DNA from: Ceratotherium simum simum
Lineage: Eukaryota > Chordata > Mammalia > Perissodactyla > Rhinocerotidae
Length of the DNA stretch: 64,000 nt
NCBI RefSeq assembly: GCF_000283155.1
Contig: NW_004454166.1
Location: 18,500,634-18,564,633 of the forward strand
Direction: 5' to 3'
The notes under the pieces were generated by a model, which made no database searches, was not told the DNA's origin, and worked only from the letters and a program-made list of their open reading frames with translations. Positions 44,125 through 54,904 of this stretch are shown one piece after another; position 1 is the first letter of the stretch, and each line of letters starts with the position of its first letter. The position numbers and the translations under genes were made by a program.

Positions 44125-44345
44125 TAGGACTTGAATTCTTTCAAAATTGACCTATAGATACGATGTAACCCCAATCAAAACCCTAGCAGGAATTTTTGTA
44201 GAAATTAACAAACTGCTTCTAAAATTCAAATGGAAATGCAAAAGACCTAGAATTGCCAAAAAAATTTTGAAAAAAAGAAGAAATATGGAGGACAAACATT
44301 ATTTGATATTAAGATGTTATAAGGCTGGCATTTTTTCAAAATGTA
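44125..44345 (+). mobile_element. L1 ORF2 internal fragment
   Basis: GATGTAACCCCAATCAAAACCCTAGCAGGAATTTTTGTAGAAATTAACAAACTGC, AAAATTCAAATGGAAATGCAAAAGACCTAGAATTGCC and GATATTAAGATGTTATAAGGC match the ORF2 region downstream of the reverse transcriptase core. A 69-codon open remnant (44147-44356) remains. Confidence 0.75.
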
Positions 44346-45265
44346 AATGTCGCTAATGCTTTGCTTCAGAGCTCACTTCTTTTGAGTTCATGTGAGCCAG
44401 AGACATGGAGACATCTGTTTCCCTTCAGGGGCCTCTTCAGTAGCAGTTTTCTGCCACAAAGTTATGCTCCGTGTTTCCAGATACATATAACCTTGTTCTA
44501 GTACTGTCTGCCCTCAAATTGTCCTTTTCCTTCTTTTTTCCTTTTTTCCATTCATGGGAATGTTAAAAAATGTTGTAAATACTTTCAATGTTAGGTAGAT
44601 AGATGATAGATAAATAGATAGACCTATCTATCTTGGGGTAATTGAAGATAGCTGTCTGGAAAAGCTGCCATTTGTTAGAGCTGAGTAAGGATTCAGGTTA
44701 CCGAGAGCTGTGGCTTCTAGAACCTGTCAAGTCTTCCACTGAACTGAATTTTCAAATATTAGCTCAAGATTTCATTAATTGTTTCCTGTAAATAATTGGA
44801 AATGTGAGATCGTTGATTTTTTTAAAATTTTATGTTACAGTGATGATATGATTACTTTGTACTTCTTTTTATCATTTCTTCTCTCCTTAAATTATCACCT
44901 AAGCATACACTTGCCTTTGTACATTACCATAATTCAAATTTACCCCAATAATGGACATCAACAGAAACTCTAAAATAATCTTCTTATTGGACACAAAATT
45001 AATTTAGTTCTGTTCCACAAACATTTTTGAAGCCCTACTGTGTTTTCGGCCCTAAGTTACAAACATAAATAGTAGTGGTCTCTCTCCACAAAAAGGAACA
45101 GAATGAAAGGAAAATATGAATGTTAACTTTCATTGCAATTTCTCCAGCCTTCAGATGTAACTCCATACTGCTTCTCAATTTCAGAAGGTAATTGTGAAAA
45201 CCGAAATGAACCATAATGAAATAATGTATGAATGTGTGATCTTTTCCAGGATGAAAGCTATATAA
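44346..45265. other. Unassigned sequence with a short GATA tract
   Basis: A GATA-type tract with an internal inversion (TAGATAGATGATAGATAAATAGATAG then CCTATCTATCT) lies at about 44594-44634. No gene recognised. Confidence 0.45.
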
Positions 45266-45269
45266 TATA

Positions 45270-45445
45270 GGATAAAGAATATGGCTATGGAAAAGACAGT
45301 TCTGGGTTTGAATCTTAGCTCCACACTTCCTAACTGTGGAACTTTGCCAGCCCTCTTTCCCTTTCTAGGCCTCTATGCTTACGTCTCTAAGATGAAGGTA
45401 ATTATACCTATCTCACAGGGTTTTTAAAACAACAAAATCGATATT
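45270..45445 (+). repeat. MIR SINE
   Basis: TTCTGGGTTTGAATCTTAGCTCCACACTTCC, CTAACTGTGGAACTTTGCC, GATGAAGGTAATTATACCTATCTCACAGGG follow MIR order. Confidence 0.65.
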
Positions 45446-45945
45446 AAGCTCCCAATCCAGGGCAGGACAACCTGGGCAGTGTTCAATCCAGCAAATTCCC
45501 TTCCTCTAGAATGGAACAAGGGACTGTCTGAGAGGCTGCTGATCATCAAGAGAAGGGAGAAGGCTGTCAGCTGTAGAACATAACAATTTATAAATTTCTT
45601 ATTTCACAACAAGCTCTGGGACATCCATCGTCCATGGAAATAAACAAACCCTGAGTCTGGGGCTGGTTCCCAGCTGCAGAGTCCAATGCAAATGCACCTG
45701 AATGACTAACGTGTGCTGCAAATGACTCACCAAGCCCTGACTGCAATCTGGGTCCATCTGCTGAACAGGGCCAGCCACCCCACCCAACAGGGGCTCACAA
45801 GGACCTCTACAGATCGTCTCTTGGAAAGAGGGAACTCTGCTTAATCTTAAGATATGTTAGGCAAAGCCCTCACTCTAATTATTTAGTAGGCTGTGTTAAA
45901 GAAGCAGGCAAGGTTCTCTCTGCGTCTTTAGAGCTCATCAAATTC
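45446..45945. other. Unassigned non-coding sequence
   Basis: No gene or repeat recognised. A minus frame at 45599-45787 in a slightly GC-richer patch has no domain signature. Confidence 0.4.
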
Positions 45946-45949
45946 CAAT

Positions 45950-46040
45950 CCCTCTTTTAGCAGAAGTGAAAACTGATTCCACATCTTGGGAGGTGTGACT
46001 TTCCCAAGGTCTCACAGACAGACATCTAGATCTCTTTCTT
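45950..46040 (-). repeat. MIR SINE fragment, reverse orientation
   Basis: GCAGAAGTGAAAACTGATTCC, GACTTTCCCAAGGTCTCACAGACAGACATC matches the reverse MIR core. Confidence 0.45.
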
Positions 46041-47710
46041 TAATCTGACACATTTCTACTTTGCAATGTGCTGCTCAGACAGGCATTTGCTGAAGTGTTT
46101 TTTTTTCTTGGGAGTTAAAGAATGGGAATGGAGTGAAAGTGATGATGAGCATGTCCCAAATCCCTCCAAGATCCACTCCATATCTTCACATGCTGAGAAT
46201 TTTTTCTGGATTCCTGGACACATACAGTCTAATCCTTGGTTGCTAAACTGCCCACTCATGGCTCTTGTATCTCCGTCTGCTGTGATCTTTTGAACACTTC
46301 TTTGTAAGAATTCAGTTAAATGATTATGCGAAGACACACTTCCAACCACTCACTTACTCTTAGCAGATAATGTTGATCAGTTGTGCCCTTGGTCTTTTTG
46401 AGACTGTAAGTTACGCAAGATATTGTCCAATACAGTCCTCTAAGCAGCTATCACATGTGGTAAACATTTCCAAAGCTGCTCACTGTGCCATCACAAAGAA
46501 AGATGGACCTCCATTAGACAGTGTTCTTTTTCAAAGCAAACTCATGCACACACAAAATGTAATTCTAGTATAGCGATGCATCTAGGGCTTTGACACATAG
46601 TAAGTACTGAACAATTATTTGTTGAATGAAAGACTGAAACAATTGAATAAATTGGTCTAACACTTGGTAAGTGTTAGATCAGTTTTCTCAAATAACAATT
46701 ACTCTTCTAGAATATCTCCAATATAAAAGGGGTGTTACTGATCAGATGAACAGAGATTCAGACAGAGAGGTAACAACTGGATAAAGTTTTTGTTTGATGA
46801 TTATAATAAAAGCAGAATAATACATAGACTTTTCAGTAGAAGAAAAATTAAAACATCAGACATTGAGTGGGGGTGGGGATCCTACAAAACTTCTCTTTAC
46901 CTACTTGTCCATAAAATCAACAGGCTTTCTATGGATTTTTAATAGTGAGTAACCCCTAAAGCAGTCTCTAAAATGGGAGCACACATACACACATAATTTG
47001 GATCTTGCACATCTAACTGTTTTCTCCATAATTAAGAAAACACAAGGAAATGAAATTGTCCAGTGTTTTGTTCCTTTTTGTAAGGCTTTGAAATATATAT
47101 GTTTATTATGTATATTGTAATGCGCTTAAATGAAAGTCTTGGCTTGTTATGGCTTGTTAGTGGAATTGACTGCTTTTCTCACATTGAGGTCAATACAGAA
47201 ATTATGGTGTCCAGAAAAAAGAGAGTCGGGGGAAATAGGATTTTTGGAAAATGATGCTACTCCTTCTTTAATGCAATGATACTTATTCTCAAGTGTGGTC
47301 AAAAGCCAATGACTCATCTTTATAACAAAACTCACTAAGGAATCCCAGCTCACTCAAGAGTACACCGAAGACCTATGGCAATAACTGTCTGTTTTTCCCA
47401 TCAGACGGCCTTTCCACAAATGGCTACACTGTTTCGTTTTGTCATTTTGAAATTAATTCCACTTAGAGAATTTTATCCTGGATTTTTAGAGGAGAGGAAG
47501 GAAAACATTTTAGGTAGAAGACCAATAATGGAAACGAAAGAGCAAGTGCTTATTTGAATGGTTCAGAAGAGAAACGGAGTGGGCCATTGTGCTGGAAGGA
47601 GCACTAAGCTTTGGAAAGTTGGCAATCTGGGTTCTAGTCCAGGTTCAACTCTCTCTTTTTTGGTAAGTCCTTTCTCTCCAAGGACCTCACTTTTTCCATC
47701 TGTAAAAATG
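46041..47710. other. Mostly unassigned non-coding sequence
   Basis: Only a short L2/MIR tail-like piece at about 46580-46640 (GACACATAGTAAGTACTGAACAATTATTTGTTGAATGAA) is recognised. Frames on both strands at 46056-46349 overlap and have no signature. Confidence 0.4.
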
Positions 47711-47714
47711 AAGG

Positions 47715-48070
47715 GATTTTGTATAACCACTTTGGAACATTCTTTGGCAGCATTTCCTACAGCTGATTATATGCATACCCTAAGATCCAGCAATTCTACC
47801 GCTAACTATATACCAACAGAAACAAGTGAATATGGGCACCAAAAGATACACACAGGAGACTTCATAGAAGTATGACTTGTAATTATAAAAACTGGCAATA
47901 TCCCAAGTATCCATCAATTCTAAAACGTGTTAGTCCTACAACAGAAGATTATAAAGCAGTGAAAAGGAATGTGCAAAACCACAGTGAATCTCATAATGTC
48001 AAGGAAATACGCCAGGCACAAAAGATTTCATGCTATATGATGCTATTTATGTACAGTTCAAAATTAGGCA
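47715..48070 (+). mobile_element. Old L1 ORF2 C-terminal fragment
   Basis: TATAACCACTTTGGAACATTCTTTGGC, CATACCCTAAGATCCAGCAATTCTACC, CTGGCAATATCCCAAGTATCCATC, GATTATAAAGCAGTGAAAAGGAATG, AACCACAGTGAATCTCATAATG and GCCAGGCACAAAAGATTTCATGC follow the end of L1 ORF2. Heavily diverged. Confidence 0.78.
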
Positions 48071-48084
48071 AAACTAATTTACAA

Positions 48085-48265
48085 TGAGAGAAATAGTTTG
48101 GGATTAGACAAATCTGTATTGAAATCTTGAATTCACAAAGTAATGGCTGTGGGGTTTTGGATAAGTTGCATTACCTCTCAAAGTCTCAGTTTCCCCATCT
48201 GACACATAAAACACTTAACACAATGCCTTTCATATAAAAAATACATGGAAAATGGTAGTTCTTCT
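48085..48265 (+). repeat. MIR SINE
   Basis: TTGGGATTAGACAAATCTGTATTGAAATC, GGGTTTTGGATAAGTTGCATTACCTCTCAAAGTCTCAGTTTCCCCATCTG, AAAACACTTAACACAATGCC follow MIR order. Confidence 0.7.
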
Positions 48266-48269
48266 ATTA

Positions 48270-48895
48270 GTATACCAAACTCCGACATCCAGGATTCCTT
48301 TGAGGTATGTTATTCTAGAAAGAGAAAGGAATTCCTAAATCTACTTCTGTAGGTCTCCATCATGTCCCCTGTCACATACATATTGGTTTCTTCTTCCTTC
48401 TTACTTCTATCCCTCTTTCCATTCTCCTTGCCATTCATTTTTTCCCTTTTTTTATTACTTCCTCCCAATGTTCCCATCTTGGTTGCTTTTGATCTTTCTG
48501 TGACTCTCTGAGGCCCCCATGGATATAATCCCTTCCAAAACCCTTCCAAGATTAAAAGAAGTGGCTGGAATTTTCTCTTTATATCTCATACTCTCAATCT
48601 ATCATTTTCCTGTTTTCCACGTGCATAGTCATGGACACCGCAAGCCACATTTGTGTGTACAAGTTATAATTTCATGTAGATTCATTCCTGGGTTCAAGGC
48701 ACAGATGAGTTACAGCACAAATGTTCCACGGCATGTAAAGAAAGTAATGGTATCAATTCTACGGCTCATTTGACATGTTCTACTTGGGTTAAAGTACTGT
48801 AAATCCTTCACTCCTCAGTCAACCTGCTGTCTTGCCACCCCTCCCACCATGATAGTCCAAGTCTCCTTAATAAATGTTTCTCTTTTTTTCCTATT
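48270..48895. other. Unassigned pyrimidine-rich sequence
   Basis: A C/T-rich stretch at 48370-48480 and weak L2-like text near 48800. No gene recognised. Confidence 0.4.
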
Positions 48896-48899
48896 GGTC

Positions 48900-49425
48900 A
48901 TGGGCACTGTCCTTCCCTGTTTCCTCCCTTGGAATACTTTGCTACATTTTCCATTCAGCAATCATTTTTTAAAAGTGTAAATCATATCCTATATCTTCTT
49001 TGTTTAATCCCTCCAACAACAGCCCGGTGGAATTGGAATAAATCCTAAATCATTGATATCACGTACAAAGTCACCCATGACCCTTCTCAGTACTCACCTA
49101 CACGCATTCTCTCCCATTGCTGAAATGGCCTTATTTCTGTTTCTCACCTACATTATGGTTACACTCAACTCAGGGACTTTGCACATGACAAGTCCTCTAT
49201 TAGAAAATTCTTCTCCCCGAAGATTTCATGGATAGCTCCTTGTAATCATTCAAGTCCAAGAATCACCTATTGAAAGAGGCCTTTCCCAAGACCAGACTAA
49301 CTAGAGTGACATTTACCCCACCCCAAATTACTACCACATTACTTCATTGTATTTTCTTTATAGCAGTTTTTATTAACCTCATTTATCAGCCTTGCTTTTC
49401 TGTTGTGTTTATTTGATTATTGGAG
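48900..49425 (+). mobile_element. L2 LINE 3' end
   Basis: AATCATATCCTATATCTTC, CCCTCCAACAACAGCCCGG, ACGTACAAAGTCACCCATGACCC, CTCAGGGACTTTGCACATGAC, GAGGCCTTTCCCAAGACCAG and TCTTTATAGCAGTTTTTATTAACC follow L2 order. Confidence 0.6.
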
Positions 49426-49429
49426 TAAA

Positions 49430-50190
49430 TGTTGGAGTGGAGGTCTTAATGTGGTTTATAGGTGATGCCAGTGGTATTGGTGGTACAGGGAGTAGCTATT
49501 CAGTAATGGTCTTCCTGTGGTCTGGGTTTTTATTACTCCTATTCATAGTTGAATTCAATAACTCTATGATCCAGCTAGAAGAATTGATGTGGGTAATAAA
49601 AGAAATGCGGCCTCAGACATCTTTCTCCCCTTATCTCTGATTCCGACATGACCACTTTCACTGGCTTCCATTCACTGGGTCAAGCCATTTTCCAGGCTTG
49701 ATTTGAGAATGAGAACTTTACAAATTTCTCTCTCTTTTTTTACAGGCTTTAGTATAATCTGAGCAAAGAATTCTCTGAGAAAGAAAAATATTCTTAGTAG
49801 GTTTCTAGAATATTCACATGAGCATCAACAGCTGAGTTCCAGTTAATTAACTTCTCCCTTGCATGGTATGTCTTGGATAGAATAAAAACACATTTTTTGG
49901 TCTTTTCTATTTGTTTGTTTATTTGTGTTCTACTCCCAAAGAACCAAAGTACTGCCAATAACAGCATCAAGAGATGACAATTTGCTGCTATGTATTGTAG
50001 GAAATGCACAGAAGCACGGTGAGTGCTTAGTAAATGTATGCACCCCCAAATTTTGAACTTCCTTTAAAACATTCCAATGCTATGTTTATTGAATATTTAT
50101 TCTGCAAACATATTCTCAGGAAGAGACTGCAGATGATAATTCCTCCAGACTCTCTTTCCCTCCATAAAAACAAGCATGGATTTAGAAAAA
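49430..50190. other. Unassigned non-coding sequence
   Basis: No gene or confident repeat recognised. The plus frame at 49392-49640 encodes a hydrophobic, glycine-rich peptide without a family signature. Confidence 0.4.
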
Positions 50191-50199
50191 AACAGATTG

Positions 50200-50420
50200 G
50201 CATTGAGACATAGTATAAATATTTGGGAGTTTGATCTGAACTCAAGTCTTGGTTCAACACATAGTAGCTGTTTGCCATTGACAAATTATTTAACTTCTTT
50301 GAGCCGCAATTTCCTCAGTAGTACAATAAGACTCATAGCACCTGCTTTGCATTTTTTGCTCACTTCTTGGATGATGTAAATGAGTTTATTAAATCCTTGG
50401 GCATTCAATAAATGTCAGTG
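50200..50420 (+). repeat. MIR SINE
   Basis: GAACTCAAGTCTTGGTTCAACACATAGTAGCTGTTTGCCATTGACAAATTATTTAACTTCTTTGAGCCGCAATTTCCTC and GGGCATTCAATAAATGTCAG follow MIR order to the tail. Confidence 0.68.
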
Positions 50421-50424
50421 CTCT

Positions 50425-51140
50425 TCATCAACCACAAGATGCCACAATAATAGCCTTTACTTGGAATGTAGTCAAATGAAGGAGCTAGGTCTTTCTGTCG
50501 CCCCTCGAAGAACAAAATTGCCCTACACGAATGATTGCAGTTCTTCTGCTGTCACTCTAGAGAGTATGAATCTCAGCTGTACGAAGCCTGTGGTGTAAAT
50601 GTGCACCCACTGAGGAGTAGGATGAGTTTGCAAACAATTATGCAAATATGGCCACATGCTTTTCTGCAGACCTAACCACAACATAAGTGCAGATTAATCA
50701 ATGTGGACACTGTTGGCAAATGGAGCATTTCATTTTGTTCTTCCTGAGAAATAGGAATTAGTGTCTAATACTGAGACTCAATTCAGCTGTACAAGTCGGG
50801 TGGAGAGGAAGGCTGGCTGAATTATCTCTATCCTATTCGAGATAATTATCCCAAAAAGAATCTGAACAGTTAAGCATAGAAGAAAACTGCTGGGGTGATG
50901 GAGGGGAGGGTGGACCGGAGAACGTTTGCGAGTACATATTATTCCATGGTAAATATTAATAGAAATACCCATCCTATATTATATGTCAAAATCAGCTCCC
51001 TAGGCTGATTATCTTTTATTTCTTAGATTTCAGTGAAAGCATAAATCCTGCCCCGTATGTAGAAGGGGTAAAAGACTCTTCTACAAAACTGTGAATTTTT
51101 GTTCATCGATCAAGTAGAGTTGGAGAAAAAGGGGCCATTT
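50425..51140. other. Unassigned non-coding sequence
   Basis: No gene or repeat recognised. Confidence 0.4.
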
Positions 51141-51144
51141 ATGT

Positions 51145-51282
51145 TTATATCCAAGCATATTATATATATATATATATATATATATCCAAATATATATATA
51201 TCCAAATATAATATCCAAATATAATATCCAAATATATATATATCATACATATCATAAATATACATATCAGATATAATATCCA
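51145..51282. repeat. (AT)n tract with ATCCAAATAT minisatellite units
   Basis: About 14 AT units at 51158-51184 lead into irregular repeats of TATCCAAATATA of roughly 11-16 bp, at least five copies, ending AATATCCAAAC. It produces a tyrosine/isoleucine-rich chance frame on the minus strand. Confidence 0.95.
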
Positions 51283-51477
51283 AACTATTGAGTGACCATG
51301 GAGAAGTCATTTGGTTTCTACGAGCCTAAGTTCTCTCATTGGTACAAGGGGAATAAATTATAGGAAAGTTGTCATTTAAGGGTAAAATATCCTAAAATTT
51401 AGGAGACTATTTTCATAACTATTATTACTATCAAAGGCATACTCACTTATTTGGATAAGAATTGGAATTCATAAATT

Positions 51478-51660
51478 CAGTTTTTCAACAAATTTTTATT
51501 GAGTACCTATTATGGATCAAGTTCAATTCTAGGCAATTGAGATAAATTATTGAACTAAAAATACAAAAATCACTGCTTCGTGGAGCTTGCAATCTAGCAT
51601 AGGGGCACAGACAACAAATAAGTTATATGTATAATTTATCTGTACATATATATAATTTAT
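51478..51660 (-). repeat. L2 LINE 3' end, reverse orientation
   Basis: TTCAACAAATTTTTATTGAGTACCTATTATGGATCAAGTTC, CTTCGTGGAGCTTGCAATCTAGCATAGGGGCACAGACAACAAATAAG is a clear reverse L2 3' end. Confidence 0.75.
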
Positions 51661-52735
51661 TTATACACGCACACACACAAACCACATAGCGCAAATACTA
51701 TAAGTTTGATGGAAAAAAAATTGAACAAAGTAAGATGTTCTGAGAAGGTGATAGTTAGGCCAAGACTTACATGAGTTGAGTCCCCTAAATATATAAACAT
51801 ATGAACTCAAAGACCAAGTGAATATCTGTGTTGAATATGTTAAATTCTTTGTGTCTTTGCTTTTCCATCTATCTAGTTACAGAACTTCTCAATTCCTTGA
51901 AGACAAGTAAACCTAATGTTTAAATTATGCTAGAGAAAATATGTAATATAGTTATTTCGGTATGGTTTAAACAGGAGGATAGTTTGAAAGAGAGCATTTA
52001 TAACGAGGGAGATGCAAGACCTCTATCTGTGTTCTGATCTCTCTCTGGGTATAACTAGCTTGGAAACCTTGGGTGAGAACTAACCTGAACTTCTGTCTCT
52101 CATAAGCTTTTTTTTTTTTTCAAAGATCTCTATGAGGATCATTTGGGCATAGAATAATTGCACCATGAAACACACAAAAGTCCGATATGGATGCATAATG
52201 GTTTAAGATAAATTATGCATTTCTCAGTAGACTATAAGATAAATATTGTTTTATTTGCCTGACAAGATCTCGCATAATATAACCAGTCTGCATCTTTTCA
52301 ATAAGTGTCTTATAAGTTTATTGTTACTAGTACAGAAGCTCTTCTACTAAAGAATTTTCAAATTATATGTGTTCGTAAGTTTTAAATAAAGCTGCCCACC
52401 ATAAGAGAAGCCCATTGACTATATCCACCACAAGCAGATGAAACAGTCACATGAAATCATTTTAGACTCAACCATTCTTGTTTTTTTAGTTTATGTTATA
52501 TGCCTTGTTTGAAATAGCATATTTTTACATCATTTTATGATGAAGAAAGCCAAAATGCAAACATCTTTGGATATATATTTTAAGAGAATTGACAAGAAAC
52601 AATAAGATTTAGAATTAATACTGTCAACATCTCTAGTTCTATGAAACTTAACTTTACAAAGGTGTTTAGCAATATTTTGGACATGTTAATAAATGGACTT
52701 TTGTACACCTGCTTAGAATCTAGCCTTTTCTAAAA
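51661..52735. other. Unassigned AT-rich sequence
   Basis: A short CA run at about 51666-51680 and a T12 tract near 52110. No gene recognised. Confidence 0.4.
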
Positions 52736-52756
52736 TACTGATCTATGCTATTTTTT

Positions 52757-52761
52757 TCTCT

Positions 52762-52801
<40 letters not shown>

Positions 52802-53238
52802 TGAGGGAGATCAGCCCTGAGCTAACAGCCGTGCTAATCCTCCTCTTTTTGCTGAGGAAGACCNNNNNNNNNNNNNNNNNNNNNNNNNNNNNNNNNNNNN
52901 NNNNNNNNNNNNNNNNNNNNNNNNNNNNNNNNNNNNNNNNNNNNNNNNNNNNNNNNNNNNNNNCCCTGAGCTAACAGCCGTGCTAATCCTCCTCTTTTTG
53001 CTGAGGAAGACCGGCTCTGAGCTAACATCTATTGCCAATCCTCCTCCTTTTTTCCCTTCCCCAAAGCCCCAGTGGAGAGTTGTATGTCATAGTTGCACAT
53101 CCCTCCAGTTGCTGTATGTGGGATGCGGCCTTAGCATGGCCAGAGAAGTGGTGCATCCGTGCACGCCCGGGATCCGAACCCCAGGCTGCCAGTAGCGGAG
53201 CGCGCGCACTTAACCGCTAAGCCACCGGGCCAGCCCAC
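52757..53238 (-). mobile_element. Composite ERE SINE, reverse, containing an assembly gap
   Basis: Read on the minus strand it starts with the ERE head (reverse of GCTAAGCCACCGGGCCAGCCC) and box B (reverse of GGGATCCGAACCCC). It then has the GGCCATGCTAAGGCC, CAGCAACTGGAGG and ACATACAACTCTCCACTGGGG body seen at 59,381 and 61,276. This is followed by extra GTTAGCTCAGAGC / GAGGAGGATTAGCAC modules of the other ERE type, ending in a T37 run (poly(A) tail) at 52,764. ATCTATGCTATTTTT and ATCGATGCTATTTTT at 52741 and 53239 differ at one position and mark the insertion. The 100-N gap interrupts the module region. Confidence 0.9.
52864..52963. other. Assembly gap of exactly 100 N
   Basis: A run of 100 N, a conventional placeholder for unknown length. 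The 49 bp just left (52815-52863) and just right (52964-53012) are identical. See findings. Confidence 0.99.
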
Positions 53239-53307
53239 ATCGATGCTATTTTTATGATTATTGTGAAAATCATGGACATTCACAAATAGGTATTGTTTTT
53301 AGGTGTA

Positions 53308-53821
53308 TGTAGCAGGCCGAATAATGGCTCCCCTGAGATGTCATGTCCTAATCCCCAGAACCTGTGAATGTTACCTCATATGGTAACAGAGATTTTATAG
53401 ATGTGATGAAGTTAAGGATCTTGAGATGGAGAGATTATCCTGTATTACCTGGATGGGCTCTAAATGTAATCACAATGGTCCTTATAAGAGGGACACAGAA
53501 AGAAATTTGACCTCAGAGACAGAAGAGGAGAAAGGGATGTGATGATGAAGCAGAGAGATGCTAAGCTGCTGGCTTTGAAGCTGGAGGAAGGGGCTATGAG
53601 CCAAAGAATGCAAGAATTGAGGCTCTCAAGGTTGGAATAACCAAGGAAATGAATTGTCCCCTGAGAGCTTCCTAAAGGAACACAACCATGCTGACACCTT
53701 GGTGCTGAAACAATGAAACTGATTTCAGACTTCTGACCTCAAGAACTATAAAAGAATAAATGTGTGTTGTTTTAAGCCACCAAATCTGTGGTACTTGTAA
53801 CAGCATTAATGGGAAAATACA
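53308..53821 (+). mobile_element. Solo LTR, MaLR-like
   Basis: Starts TGTAGCAGGCCGAATAATGGC and follows GATGTCATGTCCTAATCCCCAGAACCTGTGAATGTTACC, AAGTTAAGGATCTTGAGATGG, GAGATTATCCTGTATTACCTGG, GTCCTTATAAGAGGGACAC, AAGCTGGAGGAAGG, CTGATTTCAGACTTCTGACC, GTTGTTTTAAGCCACCAAATCTGTGGTAC and a terminal ACA. It is the same LTR type as 42,100-42,635 in the opposite orientation. No internal retroviral sequence. Confidence 0.8.
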
Positions 53822-54009
53822 AAGTGAAGTTCAAGTCATTGGCGATATCCCGCCCCTAGAGATGCAATTTATAAAGCCTACATAGGGCTAGATTCTGTTA
53901 AAGAAGATTCAGACTTACTGGACCCAGAATCTTGAGAGCCTCTGCTGCATCTTCAGTATATCAGAGGGCAGAAAATTTCTGTTCTGGAAGGAGATGAAAC
54001 CAGATTAAT

Positions 54010-54185
54010 ATTTTGGCTCTACTCAGAATGGTACAACCTTTAAACTATTGCTTAACTTCTTATCTCCAAAAGGGAGCTAATAATAATATCTTTACCTCGC
54101 AAGGCTTAGGTCAAGATGAGATGAACTAACACATACTCAGCGCTTAGCATAGTTTTTGGCATATATTATGTACCATGAACATACT
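54010..54185 (+). repeat. MIR SINE, 3' half
   Basis: CTATTGCTTAACTTCTTATCTCC, GAGCTAATAATAATATCTTTACCTCGCAAGGC, GATGAACTAACACATACTCAGCGCTTAGCATAG follow the MIR 3' half. Confidence 0.65.
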
Positions 54186-54479
54186 AACTGTTTTTGTTCT
54201 TGATCACAGCAAACCCTGAGCCAGGAGGCAGCAGTCTGTTAGAAAGACGAACATCTTCTCTAGACACAAGCTAGGTCACCACAAACACTAAATGTAAAAC
54301 TCAAACTAAAAAGAAAAAGATGCTGACAATTTTAATAACATTTATTGGTGAGAAGCACCTGTCCAGATGACCCAATGATCCTTGTTTTTGCTTCTGCCCC
54401 TGTGTGTTACTATAATCTCTAATCCCATAAATGCCCATGCAGAGCCCAGGTGACCACACCTATGTTGAAGTGTGTTAGT

Positions 54480-54740
54480 CACTGTGGTGACAATTATCAG
54501 TCAGGGTCAGAGACCTGGGTTCTATCGCTGACTAGAATAATGACCATTAGAGAGTTATTTTTCCATTTTGTGCCTCAGTTTTCTTATATGTGAAATGGAG
54601 ATGTAATGAACTTACCTATGTCAGTGGGCTATTTTAAAGGTTCAATTCTGTTTGAACACACCGAATTTAGGGATATAGGAAAACACAGTGGCTAAAACAT
54701 AGTATCAGCTCAAAAGATGACAATTATGAACAATAATAAT
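54480..54740 (+). repeat. MIR SINE
   Basis: GAGACCTGGGTTCTATCGCTGACTAG, GAGAGTTATTTTTCCATTTTGTGCCTCAGTTTTCTTATATGTGAAATGG follow MIR order. Confidence 0.65.
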
Positions 54741-54857
54741 TGTTAGACACTGGGGATTTAAACTCAATTAAGATTCCTATGTTCTACTCAAAGATTTTAT
54801 AAGTCCAGGTATTAAACTTTGAGTGCTTATAGTAAATAGATGGATTGATGGATAGAT

Positions 54858-54902
<45 letters not shown>

Positions 54903-54903
54903 A
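54858..54903. repeat. (GATA)n microsatellite
   Basis: Ten perfect GATA units at 54861-54900 with shorter GATA/GATG units just upstream. A plausible length-variable marker. Confidence 0.98.
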
Positions 54904-54904
54904 A

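Noticed and set aside
51181..51282. CRISPR-like array of short repeats
   Set aside because: Units overlap, vary in length and are AT-only minisatellite; there are no unique spacers, and the genome is mammalian.
52811..53038. Minus frames spanning the N run
   Set aside because: They read through 100 N of unknown sequence inside an ERE.
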